The notes beneath the pieces are model-generated. The model did not search any database. It saw only the letters and a list, made by a program, of their open reading frames with translations, and was not told where the DNA came from. A stretch of 64,000 nucleotides of DNA from Bacteriovoracaceae bacterium UBA6200 (lineage in GTDB: Bacteria; Bdellovibrionota; Bacteriovoracia; Bacteriovoracales; Bacteriovoracaceae): positions 415,148 to 479,147 of the forward strand of contig DISW01000001.1 of assembly GCA_002422605.1 (NCBI GenBank). Reading direction: 5' to 3'. Both the position numbers and the translations under genes were made by a program. Positions 8,094-16,004 of this stretch are shown in pieces. Within the stretch, counting starts at the first letter, position 1; every line of letters starts with the position of its first letter.

Positions 8094-9401
8094 CTAATTA
8101 CGACTTGTCAGATTCCATTCAAACTTTAGGAATTGAGAAATGTTTTTTAACGACTGGTAAGATATTTTTTTTCCAGAAAGTGCTTCTTTTAAAATATTTA
8201 ATCGAAGTTCAAGACCATCCCCTTTTTCATAACCTGAGGAAACCGGACCGTGAAGCGGAGCATGACCACCTTTATCCACTAAAAGGAATTGTCTGCTACC
8301 AATCGTGGCGTGATTAAAATGCAAACTGGCCTCATCCTGACTGGTAGCACCGTCAGTGGAACCTTGAATATAAGTCGTAAACGAACTCGAAGGATAGTTT
8401 ATTGCGGAATAATAAGAGGTCTTTTCATCTGGTTCAAAACCTAATGATTCACAATAAAATTTTTGCATATCATTGAATTCATCAGAGATGAGCTTTTTAT
8501 CTTTAAAAACCGAGTGAAAGCTTAATCCTGATTGATTCATACCCAATTCCTGACAACCAATCATGCCCATCATTACGTGGCCAAAATAATACTCCTCATC
8601 CATCTGGTCCTTAGACTCGAAGGACTTAAGCATGGGTACAGCGATGGAATCATTCCACAGAATATTATTTAAAAATGTTAGGAACACATTTGCGAAGTCA
8701 TCCATGTAAAGCATCATATTGCCGACATTGGAAAACCAATTTGCGGCAACATCGCTTCTTTCAGAAATTTCTAAAATTCTATTTTGGATATCAATTGAAA
8801 GTGAATCAAAAAAGCTTTGAAGATTTCTAACTGTACGCTCTGGTCTGATAAGACCTTCGCCACCTTGATAAACGATTCCTTCCAAAACCACTGCACGAGT
8901 CGCTTCGGGATAAAAATGCCCGTATAAATGAGCAGGAACTGTTCCATAAGATACGCCGTAAACCGAGATCTTATCGACCTTAAGCTCCTTCCGAACTTGT
9001 TCCATATCATGGGCAATGAATTCTGAAGAATAAAATGTCCGGTCCAGATAAAGTTCACGTGTTGAAGGACGTGAGCAGGCTATTCCTCTTTGATCGAAAA
9101 AGACAACGTTCCAATCCGAAATTTCCAGAGAACTTTTATGGGCCGTATCTCCCGGGCCTCCCGAAACAAAGATCAATGTTTTTTTTGATGGATCAAAGGG
9201 CTTCTTCGTCCAGGCGAAAAGGTTCGTAAGTCCTCGAGACGGATTATTATAATCAACCGGAACATCTAGCCATATTCCAAATTCCCGTGTGTCCTTTTTT
9301 TCTGTGCATATTTCTACCCCACCCCGGTAATTATCAGGAATGACGAGAGAGTGAGCAGAAAAACTAAGTGAAATAAATACGGAAAAGAAAAGATGTTTCA
9401 T
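8094..9401 (-). CDS. Secreted alpha/beta hydrolase, S33/TAP-like peptidase
   Basis: Signal peptide at residues 1-18 (LFFSVFISLSFSAHS), so periplasmic or exported. The fold is that of the proline-iminopeptidase/tripeptidyl-aminopeptidase group: oxyanion-hole segment FVSGGPGDT, FFDQRGIACSRP, nucleophile elbow GVSYG, and a late catalytic His in KGGHAPLHGP. Members cleave N-terminal residues or short peptides; the exact substrate cannot be told. At 435 residues it is the usual size for secreted S33 enzymes. No gene is close enough to define an operon. A long lid insertion, rich in Met and acidic residues, lies between the elbow and the His. Confidence 0.78.
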   Translation of the reverse strand: MKHLFFSVFISLSFSAHSLVIPDNYRGGVEICTEKKDTREFGIWLDVPVDYNNPSRGLTNLFAWTKKPFDPSKKTLIFVSGGPGDTAHKSSLEISDWNVVFFDQRGIACSRPSTRELYLDRTFYSSEFIAHDMEQVRKELKVDKISVYGVSYGTVPAHLYGHFYPEATRAVVLEGIVYQGGEGLIRPERTVRNLQSFFDSLSIDIQNRILEISERSDVAANWFSNVGNMMLYMDDFANVFLTFLNNILWNDSIAVPMLKSFESKDQMDEEYYFGHVMMGMIGCQELGMNQSGLSFHSVFKDKKLISDEFNDMQKFYCESLGFEPDEKTSYYSAINYPSSSFTTYIQGSTDGATSQDEASLHFNHATIGSRQFLLVDKGGHAPLHGPVSSGYEKGDGLELRLNILKEALSGKKISYQSLKNISQFLKFEWNLTSRN

Positions 9402-9559
9402 AGAAATCGATTTTATCAGAGATGGTTACACGTATGAGAATTCCTTCCTACTTTTACACAGACTGTCTAAGAGTTGGACAATTCCACTGAGAAGCTCCTT
9501 CAAAATGGTTTAACAATTGCACCTCCTAACTACGTCAAACTACACCAAAGGAGTTCGTA

Positions 9560-10738
9560 ATGAGTTTAGACCTCTTAAAAGATAAAGGTACCCCCATTGA
9601 AAAGCAAAAGTTCACATGGCGGGACATCGTTCAAAAACCAATAAGTAAACTCAATGATGATGCTTTCACTAGAATCCGTATTATTCTGATGAATGGGATT
9701 GAGCATGAGGCAAATCGCTTCAGCCACTTTTTTGCCAGAGTAAATAAGGAAATGCAGTTGCCACTGGCAAAGATCAGAAGAATTGAGCAGCACCAACAAA
9801 CCATGATCAACTGGCTCTTAGGGGCCGATCACTCTCCTCTGGAAACAACCATTGGTTATGAGCAGGTGGCCATTGAAGTCACTGCTGCCGTGGCACAGAA
9901 AGAACCAGATTCTTATCTCGCTCAGAATTACCGATATGGTCTATTGGAAGACTTCGACCATATGTACCGCTATTCGGCTTTAATGGACCGTCTGGAAGGA
10001 AAAGACGCCAACAATATCCTGCAAAACTACACTGACGTTATAACTGGTAGACCTACAATTATTGAACACCGAGATCCGGAAGATGATTTAAGAAATCACT
10101 ATGACAGGAAGAATGCGGCCTTTATTACCAAGCTCCATGCTTTAACCATTATGTCCGGTGAACAGCAAACTCATAATTACTATATGAACATTGGTCCTCT
10201 TTTTTCAGACCCCATTGCTCGTCAACTCTATGCCGAGATTGCTCATATTGAAGAACAACATGTGACTCAATATGAATCAATCATAGATCCCCATGAAACT
10301 CTGATGGAAAAATGGCTCATGCATGAAGCGACAGAAATCTATAATTACTATAGCTGTGTGGCCTATGAAACTGACCCAAGGATCAAGGCCATCTGGGAGA
10401 GATTTTTAGACTATGAGCTTGGCCAGTTCCAGGTCGTAAAAGAGCTCTTTAAGAAAGTCGAGAACAGAGACCCTGAAGAAGTTATCTCGGCCAAACTGCC
10501 AGACCCTATTGAATATAAGAGCCAGCGGGATTTTATCCGTGATGTCCTGAAAGAAGAAGTGGGCTTCCGCTCAGTAGGAAAAGACTTCGTTAAAACGCCT
10601 GAAGAAGAATCAAGGATCTCCCGTGAGTACCGGGATCAACTAAACTCTCAAGGCTCACCTTCAGAATCCGTTGCTACCGGCTATATCTATAAACCAGGAA
10701 CTGAACTTAATAACCTTGATCTCGTTGTAAAACATTAG
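9560..10738 (+). CDS. Ferritin-like di-iron protein, large (392 aa)
   Basis: Helical and acidic, without signal peptide. Residue patterns match ferritin-like bundles: GIEHEANRF (Glu48/Glu50), YAEIAHIEEQH with E226-x2-H229 and E231-x2-H234, HEATEIYNYY (Glu256, Glu259) and DYELGQF (Glu286). Carboxylate/histidine sets of this kind bind two iron or manganese atoms. The first ~200 residues may be a second, degenerate bundle; the last ~70 are polar and look disordered. No specific enzyme could be named. AAAGGAG precedes the ATG at 9560. The next gene, 10 bp downstream, encodes another ferritin-like protein, so the two are probably co-expressed and may form a heteromer (inference). Confidence 0.7.
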   Translation: MSLDLLKDKGTPIEKQKFTWRDIVQKPISKLNDDAFTRIRIILMNGIEHEANRFSHFFARVNKEMQLPLAKIRRIEQHQQTMINWLLGADHSPLETTIGYEQVAIEVTAAVAQKEPDSYLAQNYRYGLLEDFDHMYRYSALMDRLEGKDANNILQNYTDVITGRPTIIEHRDPEDDLRNHYDRKNAAFITKLHALTIMSGEQQTHNYYMNIGPLFSDPIARQLYAEIAHIEEQHVTQYESIIDPHETLMEKWLMHEATEIYNYYSCVAYETDPRIKAIWERFLDYELGQFQVVKELFKKVENRDPEEVISAKLPDPIEYKSQRDFIRDVLKEEVGFRSVGKDFVKTPEEESRISREYRDQLNSQGSPSESVATGYIYKPGTELNNLDLVVKH

Positions 10739-10748
10739 GAGTTAAAAT

Positions 10749-11525
10749 ATGGATACACAAAAAGCGACTGAATTCGGCATGAACCGTACAGGAACAAAAT
10801 ATAATCTTGATGAGGCAATTAAAACCGCAGAAGGGGCAAAAAAATTAACCTCTCCCCCTAAGGGTGATGGCCTCACCGTTTTTTGCGATAAGAGAATGGA
10901 ATATATAAGAGAGAGTGATGCTGTAGGGACTGTCCCTACTCCAACCTCCTTAAAGGGAATGCTCTCATCCCTCATGGAAAAAATGAAAAAAGGCGATCAT
11001 AGCTTCATCGATAAGCTGGGTGAGCGGATAGCCTTTGAAAGAACCGGCACACGACTCTACGAGGCCTTAATTGCCAAGTATGAAGGCTCCGCCGATAAAG
11101 CGAACTTTCCGGACCTTTCAGTGATAAAGAAATTCCATCATGAAGAATTAAGTCACTTCCGTTTATGTTGTGAGGCGATGGAAGAAATTGGAGGGGACCC
11201 TACTGCCGTCACTCCCTCTGCGGACGTAGCAGGTGTGGCAGCTGCCGGATGGGTTCAGGCCTTGGGAGATCCCAGAATCAATTTTAAACAATCTCTGGAG
11301 GTCATTCTTCAGGCAGAGCTGGTGGATAATGATTGTTGGGATGTCTTAATTGGAATGGCAGAAGATTTAGGACTTAATACTTTGGTGGATAAATTTGAGG
11401 TGGCGAAGATAGAAGAAGATATTCATCTCTCTACTATCAGGGCCTGGGTGAAAGAAATGAATCTGGCGCCAGGCACATCAATTAAGAGTTCAGAAATTAA
11501 TCGACCATCTCAAGTTATAAATTAG
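10749..11525 (+). CDS. Ferritin-like di-iron protein, small (258 aa)
   Basis: Carries a complete ferritin-like metal set: Glu97 in AFERTG, E133-x2-H136 in HHEELSHF, Glu190 in LQAELVD and E223-x2-H226 in EEDIHL. The spacing fits a four-helix bundle over residues 85-240. The first 80 residues, including PPKGDGLTVF, and the last 20 are extensions. Family members oxidise or store iron or act as oxidases; nothing here selects one. GGAG lies 8 bp before the ATG, and the gene follows its larger ferritin-like partner by 10 bp. A strong terminator follows immediately, closing a two-gene operon. Confidence 0.75.
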   Translation: MDTQKATEFGMNRTGTKYNLDEAIKTAEGAKKLTSPPKGDGLTVFCDKRMEYIRESDAVGTVPTPTSLKGMLSSLMEKMKKGDHSFIDKLGERIAFERTGTRLYEALIAKYEGSADKANFPDLSVIKKFHHEELSHFRLCCEAMEEIGGDPTAVTPSADVAGVAAAGWVQALGDPRINFKQSLEVILQAELVDNDCWDVLIGMAEDLGLNTLVDKFEVAKIEEDIHLSTIRAWVKEMNLAPGTSIKSSEINRPSQVIN

Positions 11526-11535
11526 TAAGCTTAAT

Positions 11536-11570
11536 GTTGGCGGTAGAGCTCTCTACTGCCAACAATTTTT
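11536..11570 (+). terminator. Intrinsic terminator of the ferritin-like operon
   Basis: A 12-bp stem (11536-11547 with 11552-11563, one G-U pair) closes a 4-nt GCTC loop and is followed by AATTTTTT. It lies 10 bp after the stop of the small ferritin-like gene. The same DNA abuts the ydhR stop on the other strand, but the T-run favours plus-strand use. Confidence 0.8.
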
Positions 11571-11875
11571 TAAAATTGAATAGGTGCCTTATCGATCCTC
11601 GAAAGTGGCCCATTCACATCAAAGATCCTCGCTCTGATTCCTTGAACTCCAAAGCCTTCCAGTCTCTTAGAATGTTTGTCCAAATATCTTTTTGCATTCT
11701 CTTCATCAGCAAAAAGATAAATGCCTCCTGCTTCCTGAGTCTCTTTATTTTCAGTCCAGATTTTCCAGATAAGACCTTTTTCCTGGGCAATATCTTCGGC
11801 GAGGTCTTTATAGGCCTGTGCCATGGCTTCACCAAATGGCCCCTGGCTGGGGAAATCAACTTGCAGTAGTTTCAT
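11570..11875 (-). CDS. ydhR: YdhR-family putative monooxygenase
   Basis: Exactly 101 residues, as E. coli YdhR, and collinear with it: FPSQGPFGEAMAQ, KGLIWKIWTENKETQEAGGIYLF, LDKHSKRL and IFDVNGPLS. YdhR is a dimeric alpha/beta-barrel of the ABM (antibiotic-biosynthesis monooxygenase) fold; its substrate is unknown. The start was set at 11875 rather than at the longer 11899 frame because AAGGAA precedes this ATG and the E. coli protein begins at the same point. It is convergent with the ferritin-like operon; upstream, beyond ~110 bp, lies the candidate small RNA on the same strand. Confidence 0.88.
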   Translation of the reverse strand: MKLLQVDFPSQGPFGEAMAQAYKDLAEDIAQEKGLIWKIWTENKETQEAGGIYLFADEENAKRYLDKHSKRLEGFGVQGIRARIFDVNGPLSRIDKAPIQF

Positions 11876-12009
11876 AAATATTCCTTGGTTTGAGTCCACT
11901 ATCTAAAATACCTATATCCCGGTGGAAATAACAGCAATACCGAAGGAAGAGTCTGGCAACTTAAAGACAACCAAAGTTTAAATATGAGTGATTTTGTGAG
12001 TGAAGGACA

Positions 12010-12085
12010 TAAAAAAAGGGAGCCCCTGCTTGGCTCCCTTCTTTTCGGCATCTTGCCTTTTAGAGTGACTTCCTGTCACATCTTA
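12010..12085 (-). ncRNA. Candidate structured small RNA (~75 nt, three hairpins)
   Basis: The gene-free stretch 11876-12263 holds this element. Read on the minus strand from about 12084, three perfect stems follow: GTGAC/GTCAC with loop AGGAA (12065-12079), GGCA/TGCC with loop AGA (12047-12057), and GGGAGCC/GGCTCCC with loop AAGCAGG (12018-12038), ending in seven U (12011-12017). The last is a textbook intrinsic terminator. A consensus-like promoter lies immediately upstream. No credible reading frame occupies the transcript. The GGA in the first loop resembles a CsrA/RsmA-binding loop, but one site is weak evidence. The family is not recognised; it does not match 6S, tmRNA or SRP RNA by size or motif. 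Confidence 0.6.
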
Positions 12086-12090
12086 AATTT

Positions 12091-12118
12091 ATTATACCTA
12101 AAGTTTTATACGAACAAA
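12091..12118 (-). promoter_or_regulatory. Predicted sigma70-type promoter of the small RNA
   Basis: On the minus strand, TTTGTT (12113-12118) is followed after 16 bp by a perfect TATAAT (12091-12096). The predicted start at about 12084 is 5 nt before the first hairpin. There is no protein gene between it and the terminator at 12011. Confidence 0.55.
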
Positions 12119-12263
12119 GGAAAATATAAGGAGGAATTTTTTTCCAAGGGTTCTTGTTTAACTTCTTAAAGAACTACTCAACAATTTGTGAGAACCTCTT
12201 ATATGATAAGTGATAAGAATGAGTTTAAAGCATCGAAAACTATAGAGTACTGGAGTGAAGCAG

Positions 12264-12596
12264 ATGAGTACCAGAGTAAAGAAATCAGGAAAGAAAATTT
12301 ACCGTACAACTTTTACTTACTTTATCCCTGCCCCTCCGCAACGGAGATCCGGCTACCGGGAAATTGAATTTGATAAAATTATGAAAGGTATTTTAGAAGC
12401 GGGCTTTGAAATTGAATCGCTTCAAACGCAAGCAGGCGGCGGTGAACAGGGAGGACTCTTTGTTATGGCCCTGTTAAAAACTACCAGTAAAAAAACTTAT
12501 GAGATGGATCTGAAGCATGACATTCATGATCACTTTAAATTATCTCACTCTCATCTTTCATCAGAGATTATTTTAGAAGAGGATGAGGATGTATAA
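12264..12596 (+). CDS. Hypothetical cytoplasmic protein (110 aa)
   Basis: Not recognised. No signal peptide or membrane segment. A basic N-terminus (STRVKKSGKKIYR) is followed by an alternating strand/helix pattern, a Gly-rich turn TQAGGGEQGG, and an acidic C-terminus (ILEEDEDV), giving a compact alpha/beta domain. The ATG at 12264 was preferred over the GTG at 12255 because TGGAG sits 8 bp before it. The gene overlaps the start of the next lipoprotein-like gene and is the first of three overlapping genes ending with a 2Fe-2S protein, so translational coupling is likely. Confidence 0.6.
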   Translation: MSTRVKKSGKKIYRTTFTYFIPAPPQRRSGYREIEFDKIMKGILEAGFEIESLQTQAGGGEQGGLFVMALLKTTSKKTYEMDLKHDIHDHFKLSHSHLSSEIILEEDEDV

Positions 12597-13842
12597 ATTA
12601 CTATCGTTGTTTCTACTCTGCTCTTCCTGTTCATTTTTCATCTCGAGAATTGAAACACCAATTATGGTAGACGAGAAACTTGCACGTAATGCTCCTCAAG
12701 TTCAGGGGTATTGTCAGTCAGAACAAAATCCCTCTCTTCAACTTGTGGGTCCCTCGGGTAATTCACAGGAAGTCTATTCACAGCTGGTAAAAACTCTTCC
12801 CAATCTTGATTTCATTGACCACTTTGCCTTGTGGAATCTCATACAGCTTTCAGTTAGGCCTGACCAATCATCACCGACTTCACGTCTTCAAGTGCTTATT
12901 CATCAGGGTGAAAAAAGTTATTACTTTGATTTCTTTTCAGAAGAAGGATCAGATCAATATCCTTTTATCTATGGAATCGATTGGGTCTTGAAGAGATTTA
13001 ATAAAAAAAGAACCCTTGAATACTATGCCGGGATCTTGAATAAAAACCTGGGGCAGAAACTTAAAATCGGGAAAGATTTTGAAAACTTTCTGGTAAAAAA
13101 TATTCCCGAAATTAAAACAAGTCCAGAGCTGGCACCTTACTACTTCCGAGGCAGTGATGCCTTGAAAGAAAATGAAACATCTCCCATTCTTGATTACAAA
13201 GAAGTCATAAAAATTTATCGCGCAGCTGAGAAGAAGCAAAAAATCATTATTAATACCTCACTTACCCCTTTTATTACAGACAAGGGTAACTCAGGAAATT
13301 GTAATTATGATTTTAATCTCTACGACAATTCGATCTTTCTAATTGATAAAGTAATTCCCATCGCAAATCTCTATGGGCTTTCTTTGCCAGACTCGGCTTT
13401 TCTTTCCTCCTCTTCTCAAAAGCTGAATAGTATTGTCCCGATAAATGGGCTCCCTCTTTTCAAGGGACTGTCGAAAGTGAGAAGTTCGGCCGTTTGTATG
13501 ATTGAAAATAACAGTAACAAGATCTGGGCCATATCTAATCAAAGTCGAGATCCAGGACAGCACCTCTTTCATCTCGTCCGCTACGGTCTTCCTCAAGCGC
13601 AAACGACGGCGGAGGTGGATAAACTAATCCGCCACTCTCGGCATCTCTTTCTTTCAGATCCAGTCAGACTCATCATCGAATCTGGTAGAAGTTCAGAGGA
13701 GCAGGTTGAGAATTTATTAAAGCTTAATCTTCCTATCTATAATGCAGATAAACTGGGAAATATTTGGGCCTATACTCAATTTAAAGTTGGAAATCGTTTT
13801 ATCATTGATGATCGAAATCCCGGGGTCTTTAGATGCCAGTAA
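12589..13842 (+). CDS. Probable lipoprotein or secreted protein of unknown function (~417 aa)
   Basis: Not recognised. The start MYKLLSLFLLCSSC is a short hydrophobic export signal; the cysteine at residue 14 could be a lipidation site, though CSSC departs from the usual L-x-[AGS]-C box. The body has no membrane helices. Scattered cysteines (GYCQSE, GNCNYDF, SAVCMIE, the C-terminal FRCQ) suggest an oxidising compartment. A second ATG at 12583 is possible. It overlaps the previous gene by a few bases, and the next gene starts inside its last codons, so the three are probably one operon. Function cannot be inferred. Confidence 0.6.
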   Translation: MYKLLSLFLLCSSCSFFISRIETPIMVDEKLARNAPQVQGYCQSEQNPSLQLVGPSGNSQEVYSQLVKTLPNLDFIDHFALWNLIQLSVRPDQSSPTSRLQVLIHQGEKSYYFDFFSEEGSDQYPFIYGIDWVLKRFNKKRTLEYYAGILNKNLGQKLKIGKDFENFLVKNIPEIKTSPELAPYYFRGSDALKENETSPILDYKEVIKIYRAAEKKQKIIINTSLTPFITDKGNSGNCNYDFNLYDNSIFLIDKVIPIANLYGLSLPDSAFLSSSSQKLNSIVPINGLPLFKGLSKVRSSAVCMIENNSNKIWAISNQSRDPGQHLFHLVRYGLPQAQTTAEVDKLIRHSRHLFLSDPVRLIIESGRSSEEQVENLLKLNLPIYNADKLGNIWAYTQFKVGNRFIIDDRNPGVFRCQ

Positions 13843-14081
13843 TGGAGATTTTTGGGAAAGCTTCAGGAACATCACGCTACCTGGAGTTTTCATCCAAAGA
13901 GCTCGATCAAAATCTGCTCACATGGCTGCGCTCCCGGGGAGTAACCATAGCCTCTTCTTGTGATGGGGCGGGAGTCTGCAAAAAATGTAGAATACAAAAT
14001 GAATGGCTGACTTGTGAACTAACGCTCAAAACATTTCTTGAGCGTTGTCCTGAGGGAAAAATAATAGTCGATTACTTATAG
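13833..14081 (+). CDS. Small 2Fe-2S ferredoxin-like protein (82 aa)
   Basis: A plant-type (Fer2) iron-sulfur fold in minimal form. The loop SSCDGAGVCKKC has the C-x5-C-x2-C arrangement, and a fourth cysteine follows after 8 residues in WLTCE; this short last spacing is seen in Fer2 domains such as those of corrinoid-activating proteins. The upstream strands (YLEFSSKELDQNLLTWLRSRG) fit the beta-grasp. It should carry one [2Fe-2S] cluster and transfer electrons; the partner is unknown. Two ATGs compete (13833 and 13842, the latter forming TAATG with the previous stop). Its end overlaps the convergent gene by 6 bp. Confidence 0.75.
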   Translation: MPVMEIFGKASGTSRYLEFSSKELDQNLLTWLRSRGVTIASSCDGAGVCKKCRIQNEWLTCELTLKTFLERCPEGKIIVDYL

Positions 14082-14807
14082 CTTCTTAAATCCACCTAAA
14101 CCCGTAACGAAGAAACTATCAACCTGATTATGAGCATTCATAACAGAGCTTACGGTGTATTCCATGAGAAGCGTTGCTCCAGCAACAGGATTCGCACGGG
14201 TTCCCTGATTCTGAATTCCACCGAGCTTCATCGTGGCCGTGAAATCAAAGCCAAACAATGTACGAACACTCTCCGGAATAATCTGAACGGCCGTTAAGTA
14301 GGCGCCCTTTTCATTATATTGACCGTGAGAAGAATAAATAACGCTATATCTGAAGGTCACAACGGCAACATCATACAGATTACGGTAAATTACCTGGTAG
14401 GTCCGCTTAACAGGCATACTCCATCTTTCTGTATCAAGAATATCAACAGGCTCACCATTAACTCTAGGAATAATACTAATTGGGGCATAGCTTGTTTGAT
14501 TGCTAGGTTTTCCTTTAATCACAAGCTTGTAAATATCTTCCCCTAAGGCCACAAGGTCTCGGGCAACAGAAATGACTTTTCCGGCCTTCTCAGTTGGGTC
14601 AACATTACCTTGCTGATTAGTAAGACCGCTCGCTACCTGCTTATAATAAAGAATATCAATTTGAGATTGTCCTAGTACCCCTCGGGATATTTCAGCGACT
14701 TCCATTCGGGCAATTGTGTTGTGCTTAACATCGTCTCTCGAAGCGAAGCTAGAAGCACTAAAAAGAACGGTCAGTCCCAGAGCCAAAGTTTTGAGATTGG
14801 TTACCAT
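14076..14807 (-). CDS. Secreted protein of unknown function (243 aa)
   Basis: Not recognised. Signal peptide (TNLKTLALGLTVLFSASSFAS) with cleavage near residue 22. The mature part has no cysteines and shows amphipathic strands in the C-terminal two thirds (TYQVIYRNLYDVAVVTFRYS, AGATLLMEYTVSSV), ending in GLGGFKKL; a beta-rich periplasmic or cell-surface protein is likely. GGGGG lies just before the ATG, and a promoter-like sequence is present further upstream. The gene is monocistronic and convergent with the 2Fe-2S gene, overlapping it by 6 bp. Confidence 0.7.
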   Translation of the reverse strand: MVTNLKTLALGLTVLFSASSFASRDDVKHNTIARMEVAEISRGVLGQSQIDILYYKQVASGLTNQQGNVDPTEKAGKVISVARDLVALGEDIYKLVIKGKPSNQTSYAPISIIPRVNGEPVDILDTERWSMPVKRTYQVIYRNLYDVAVVTFRYSVIYSSHGQYNEKGAYLTAVQIIPESVRTLFGFDFTATMKLGGIQNQGTRANPVAGATLLMEYTVSSVMNAHNQVDSFFVTGLGGFKKL

Positions 14808-14838
14808 TTATCCCCCTTTAGGATCAGAAGTCTGGCGA

Positions 14839-14868
14839 CATAAAGCCACCGTCGACTAATAAAGTCAA
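14839..14868 (-). promoter_or_regulatory. Possible sigma70-like promoter of the secreted-protein gene
   Basis: On the minus strand TTGACT (14863-14868) and TTTATG (14839-14844) are separated by 18 bp, about 30 bp before the ATG at 14807. The -35 is near consensus; the -10 is weak. Confidence 0.4.
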
Positions 14869-15043
14869 TTTTTTGTCACTCTTACATTTTCTTTCAAATG
14901 ACTCGTGTAGCAATTACACACAACCCCTATAAAAATCACCCATTTTTCTTGCCAACCTTTTCTATACCTGAGTAAAATATTCGACATTGAAGCATTAGAT
15001 TTGCTAATAACCTTTATAATGATCGCTTATAGAAAGGACACTG

Positions 15044-15934
15044 ATGAAACTTTTACTCGCTCTTTTCACGATTATCTCTTCTTTAAATGTAGAAGCGATT
15101 ACCATTGGCACGTACAACATTCGTAATTTTGATTACGATACCCGCTCTCGCGTAAAGACTGATAAGTCGGCCCTTACTTCAATCCTAGAAAGCCTTAATG
15201 CTGATGTATTGAGCGTTCAGGAAATTAACAATACTGACGAATTCCACCGTTTTGTGGCCAGAAATCTTCCGGGTTACAAGGCAGCTCTTTCAGAATGTGG
15301 TGGGGCCCATGGACAAAAACTAGGCTTCCTTTACAACACAAAGACAGTTGATCTTCTTGAGTTCACTGAAGATGTTTCTCTTTCAAATCCTGGTAGTCAT
15401 GAAACTTGTCATGATGGCTCTCGTCCAATGGCCATTGGTAAGTTCCAGATTAAAGAAAATAAACAAAAGTTTTTCGGAGTTTCAGTTCACTTAAAATCCG
15501 GCTCTCAGGCAAACTCTGTCTACAAGAGAAACCAACAGTATTCTCTTATTACTGAAAAAATAAAAGACCTGAAATATACAACAGGTATTCAGGACTATTA
15601 CATTGCCGGTGACTTCAATACGACGGAATTTATTTCTCGTGGTAGCGACTACCTAAACTTAGGTAAGGTCGTGAGCACTCTTGGAATGGTAAGCCTTACC
15701 CAAAGAGTTGCTTGTACAGCTTACTGGTGGGGCGGAAGCGATGATGGAATTGAAACACCATCAATTCTTGATCACTTAATCGTGACACCTGGTCTCATTA
15801 AAACTGCAAAACCTGTGACTAATGTTGGCGGCCACTGCCAAAAAGTTCGTTGTCAGCAAGTTTCTGAACGTGATTTAGGAGTCAGCTACGAAGGCGTATC
15901 TGATCACTGCCCTATCACAGCTACTATTCAATAA
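15044..15934 (+). CDS. Secreted endonuclease/exonuclease/phosphatase-family nuclease
   Basis: Signal peptide at residues 1-18 (LLLALFTIISSLNVEA), then the EEP (DNase I-like) catalytic set in order: GTYNIRNF, VQEIN (metal-binding Glu), SVHLKSG (catalytic His), AGDFN (Asp/Asn), ILDHLI and VSDHCPI (final Asp-His pair). The protein should be an exported metal-dependent nuclease acting on DNA or RNA outside the cytoplasm. Several cysteines (ECGG, ETCHDG, GGHCQKVRCQQ) probably form disulfides. TATAAT at 15015-15020 may be its -10, and AGAAAGGA is the ribosome site. A strong terminator follows, so it is monocistronic. In a predator it could degrade prey nucleic acid; that is inference. Confidence 0.85.
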   Translation: MKLLLALFTIISSLNVEAITIGTYNIRNFDYDTRSRVKTDKSALTSILESLNADVLSVQEINNTDEFHRFVARNLPGYKAALSECGGAHGQKLGFLYNTKTVDLLEFTEDVSLSNPGSHETCHDGSRPMAIGKFQIKENKQKFFGVSVHLKSGSQANSVYKRNQQYSLITEKIKDLKYTTGIQDYYIAGDFNTTEFISRGSDYLNLGKVVSTLGMVSLTQRVACTAYWWGGSDDGIETPSILDHLIVTPGLIKTAKPVTNVGGHCQKVRCQQVSERDLGVSYEGVSDHCPITATIQ

Positions 15935-15940
15935 TTCATC

Positions 15941-15968
15941 AAGGTCCCTTCGGGGACCTTTTCTTTTC
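15941..15968 (+). terminator. Intrinsic terminator after the secreted nuclease
   Basis: An 8-bp perfect stem AAGGTCCC/GGGACCTT with a UUCG tetraloop, followed by TTCTTTTC. It lies 7 bp after the nuclease stop codon. Confidence 0.92.
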
Positions 15969-16004
15969 TTCTCACTGTCTCTAGAATAAGAGGCAGGAGA
16001 ACAT

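Noticed and set aside
7980..8097. Plus-strand open frame giving a plausible ~40-residue peptide between rnk and the S33 hydrolase
   Set aside because: No start codon with a ribosome site, and it continues as antisense to rnk; chance openness in AT-rich DNA is enough.
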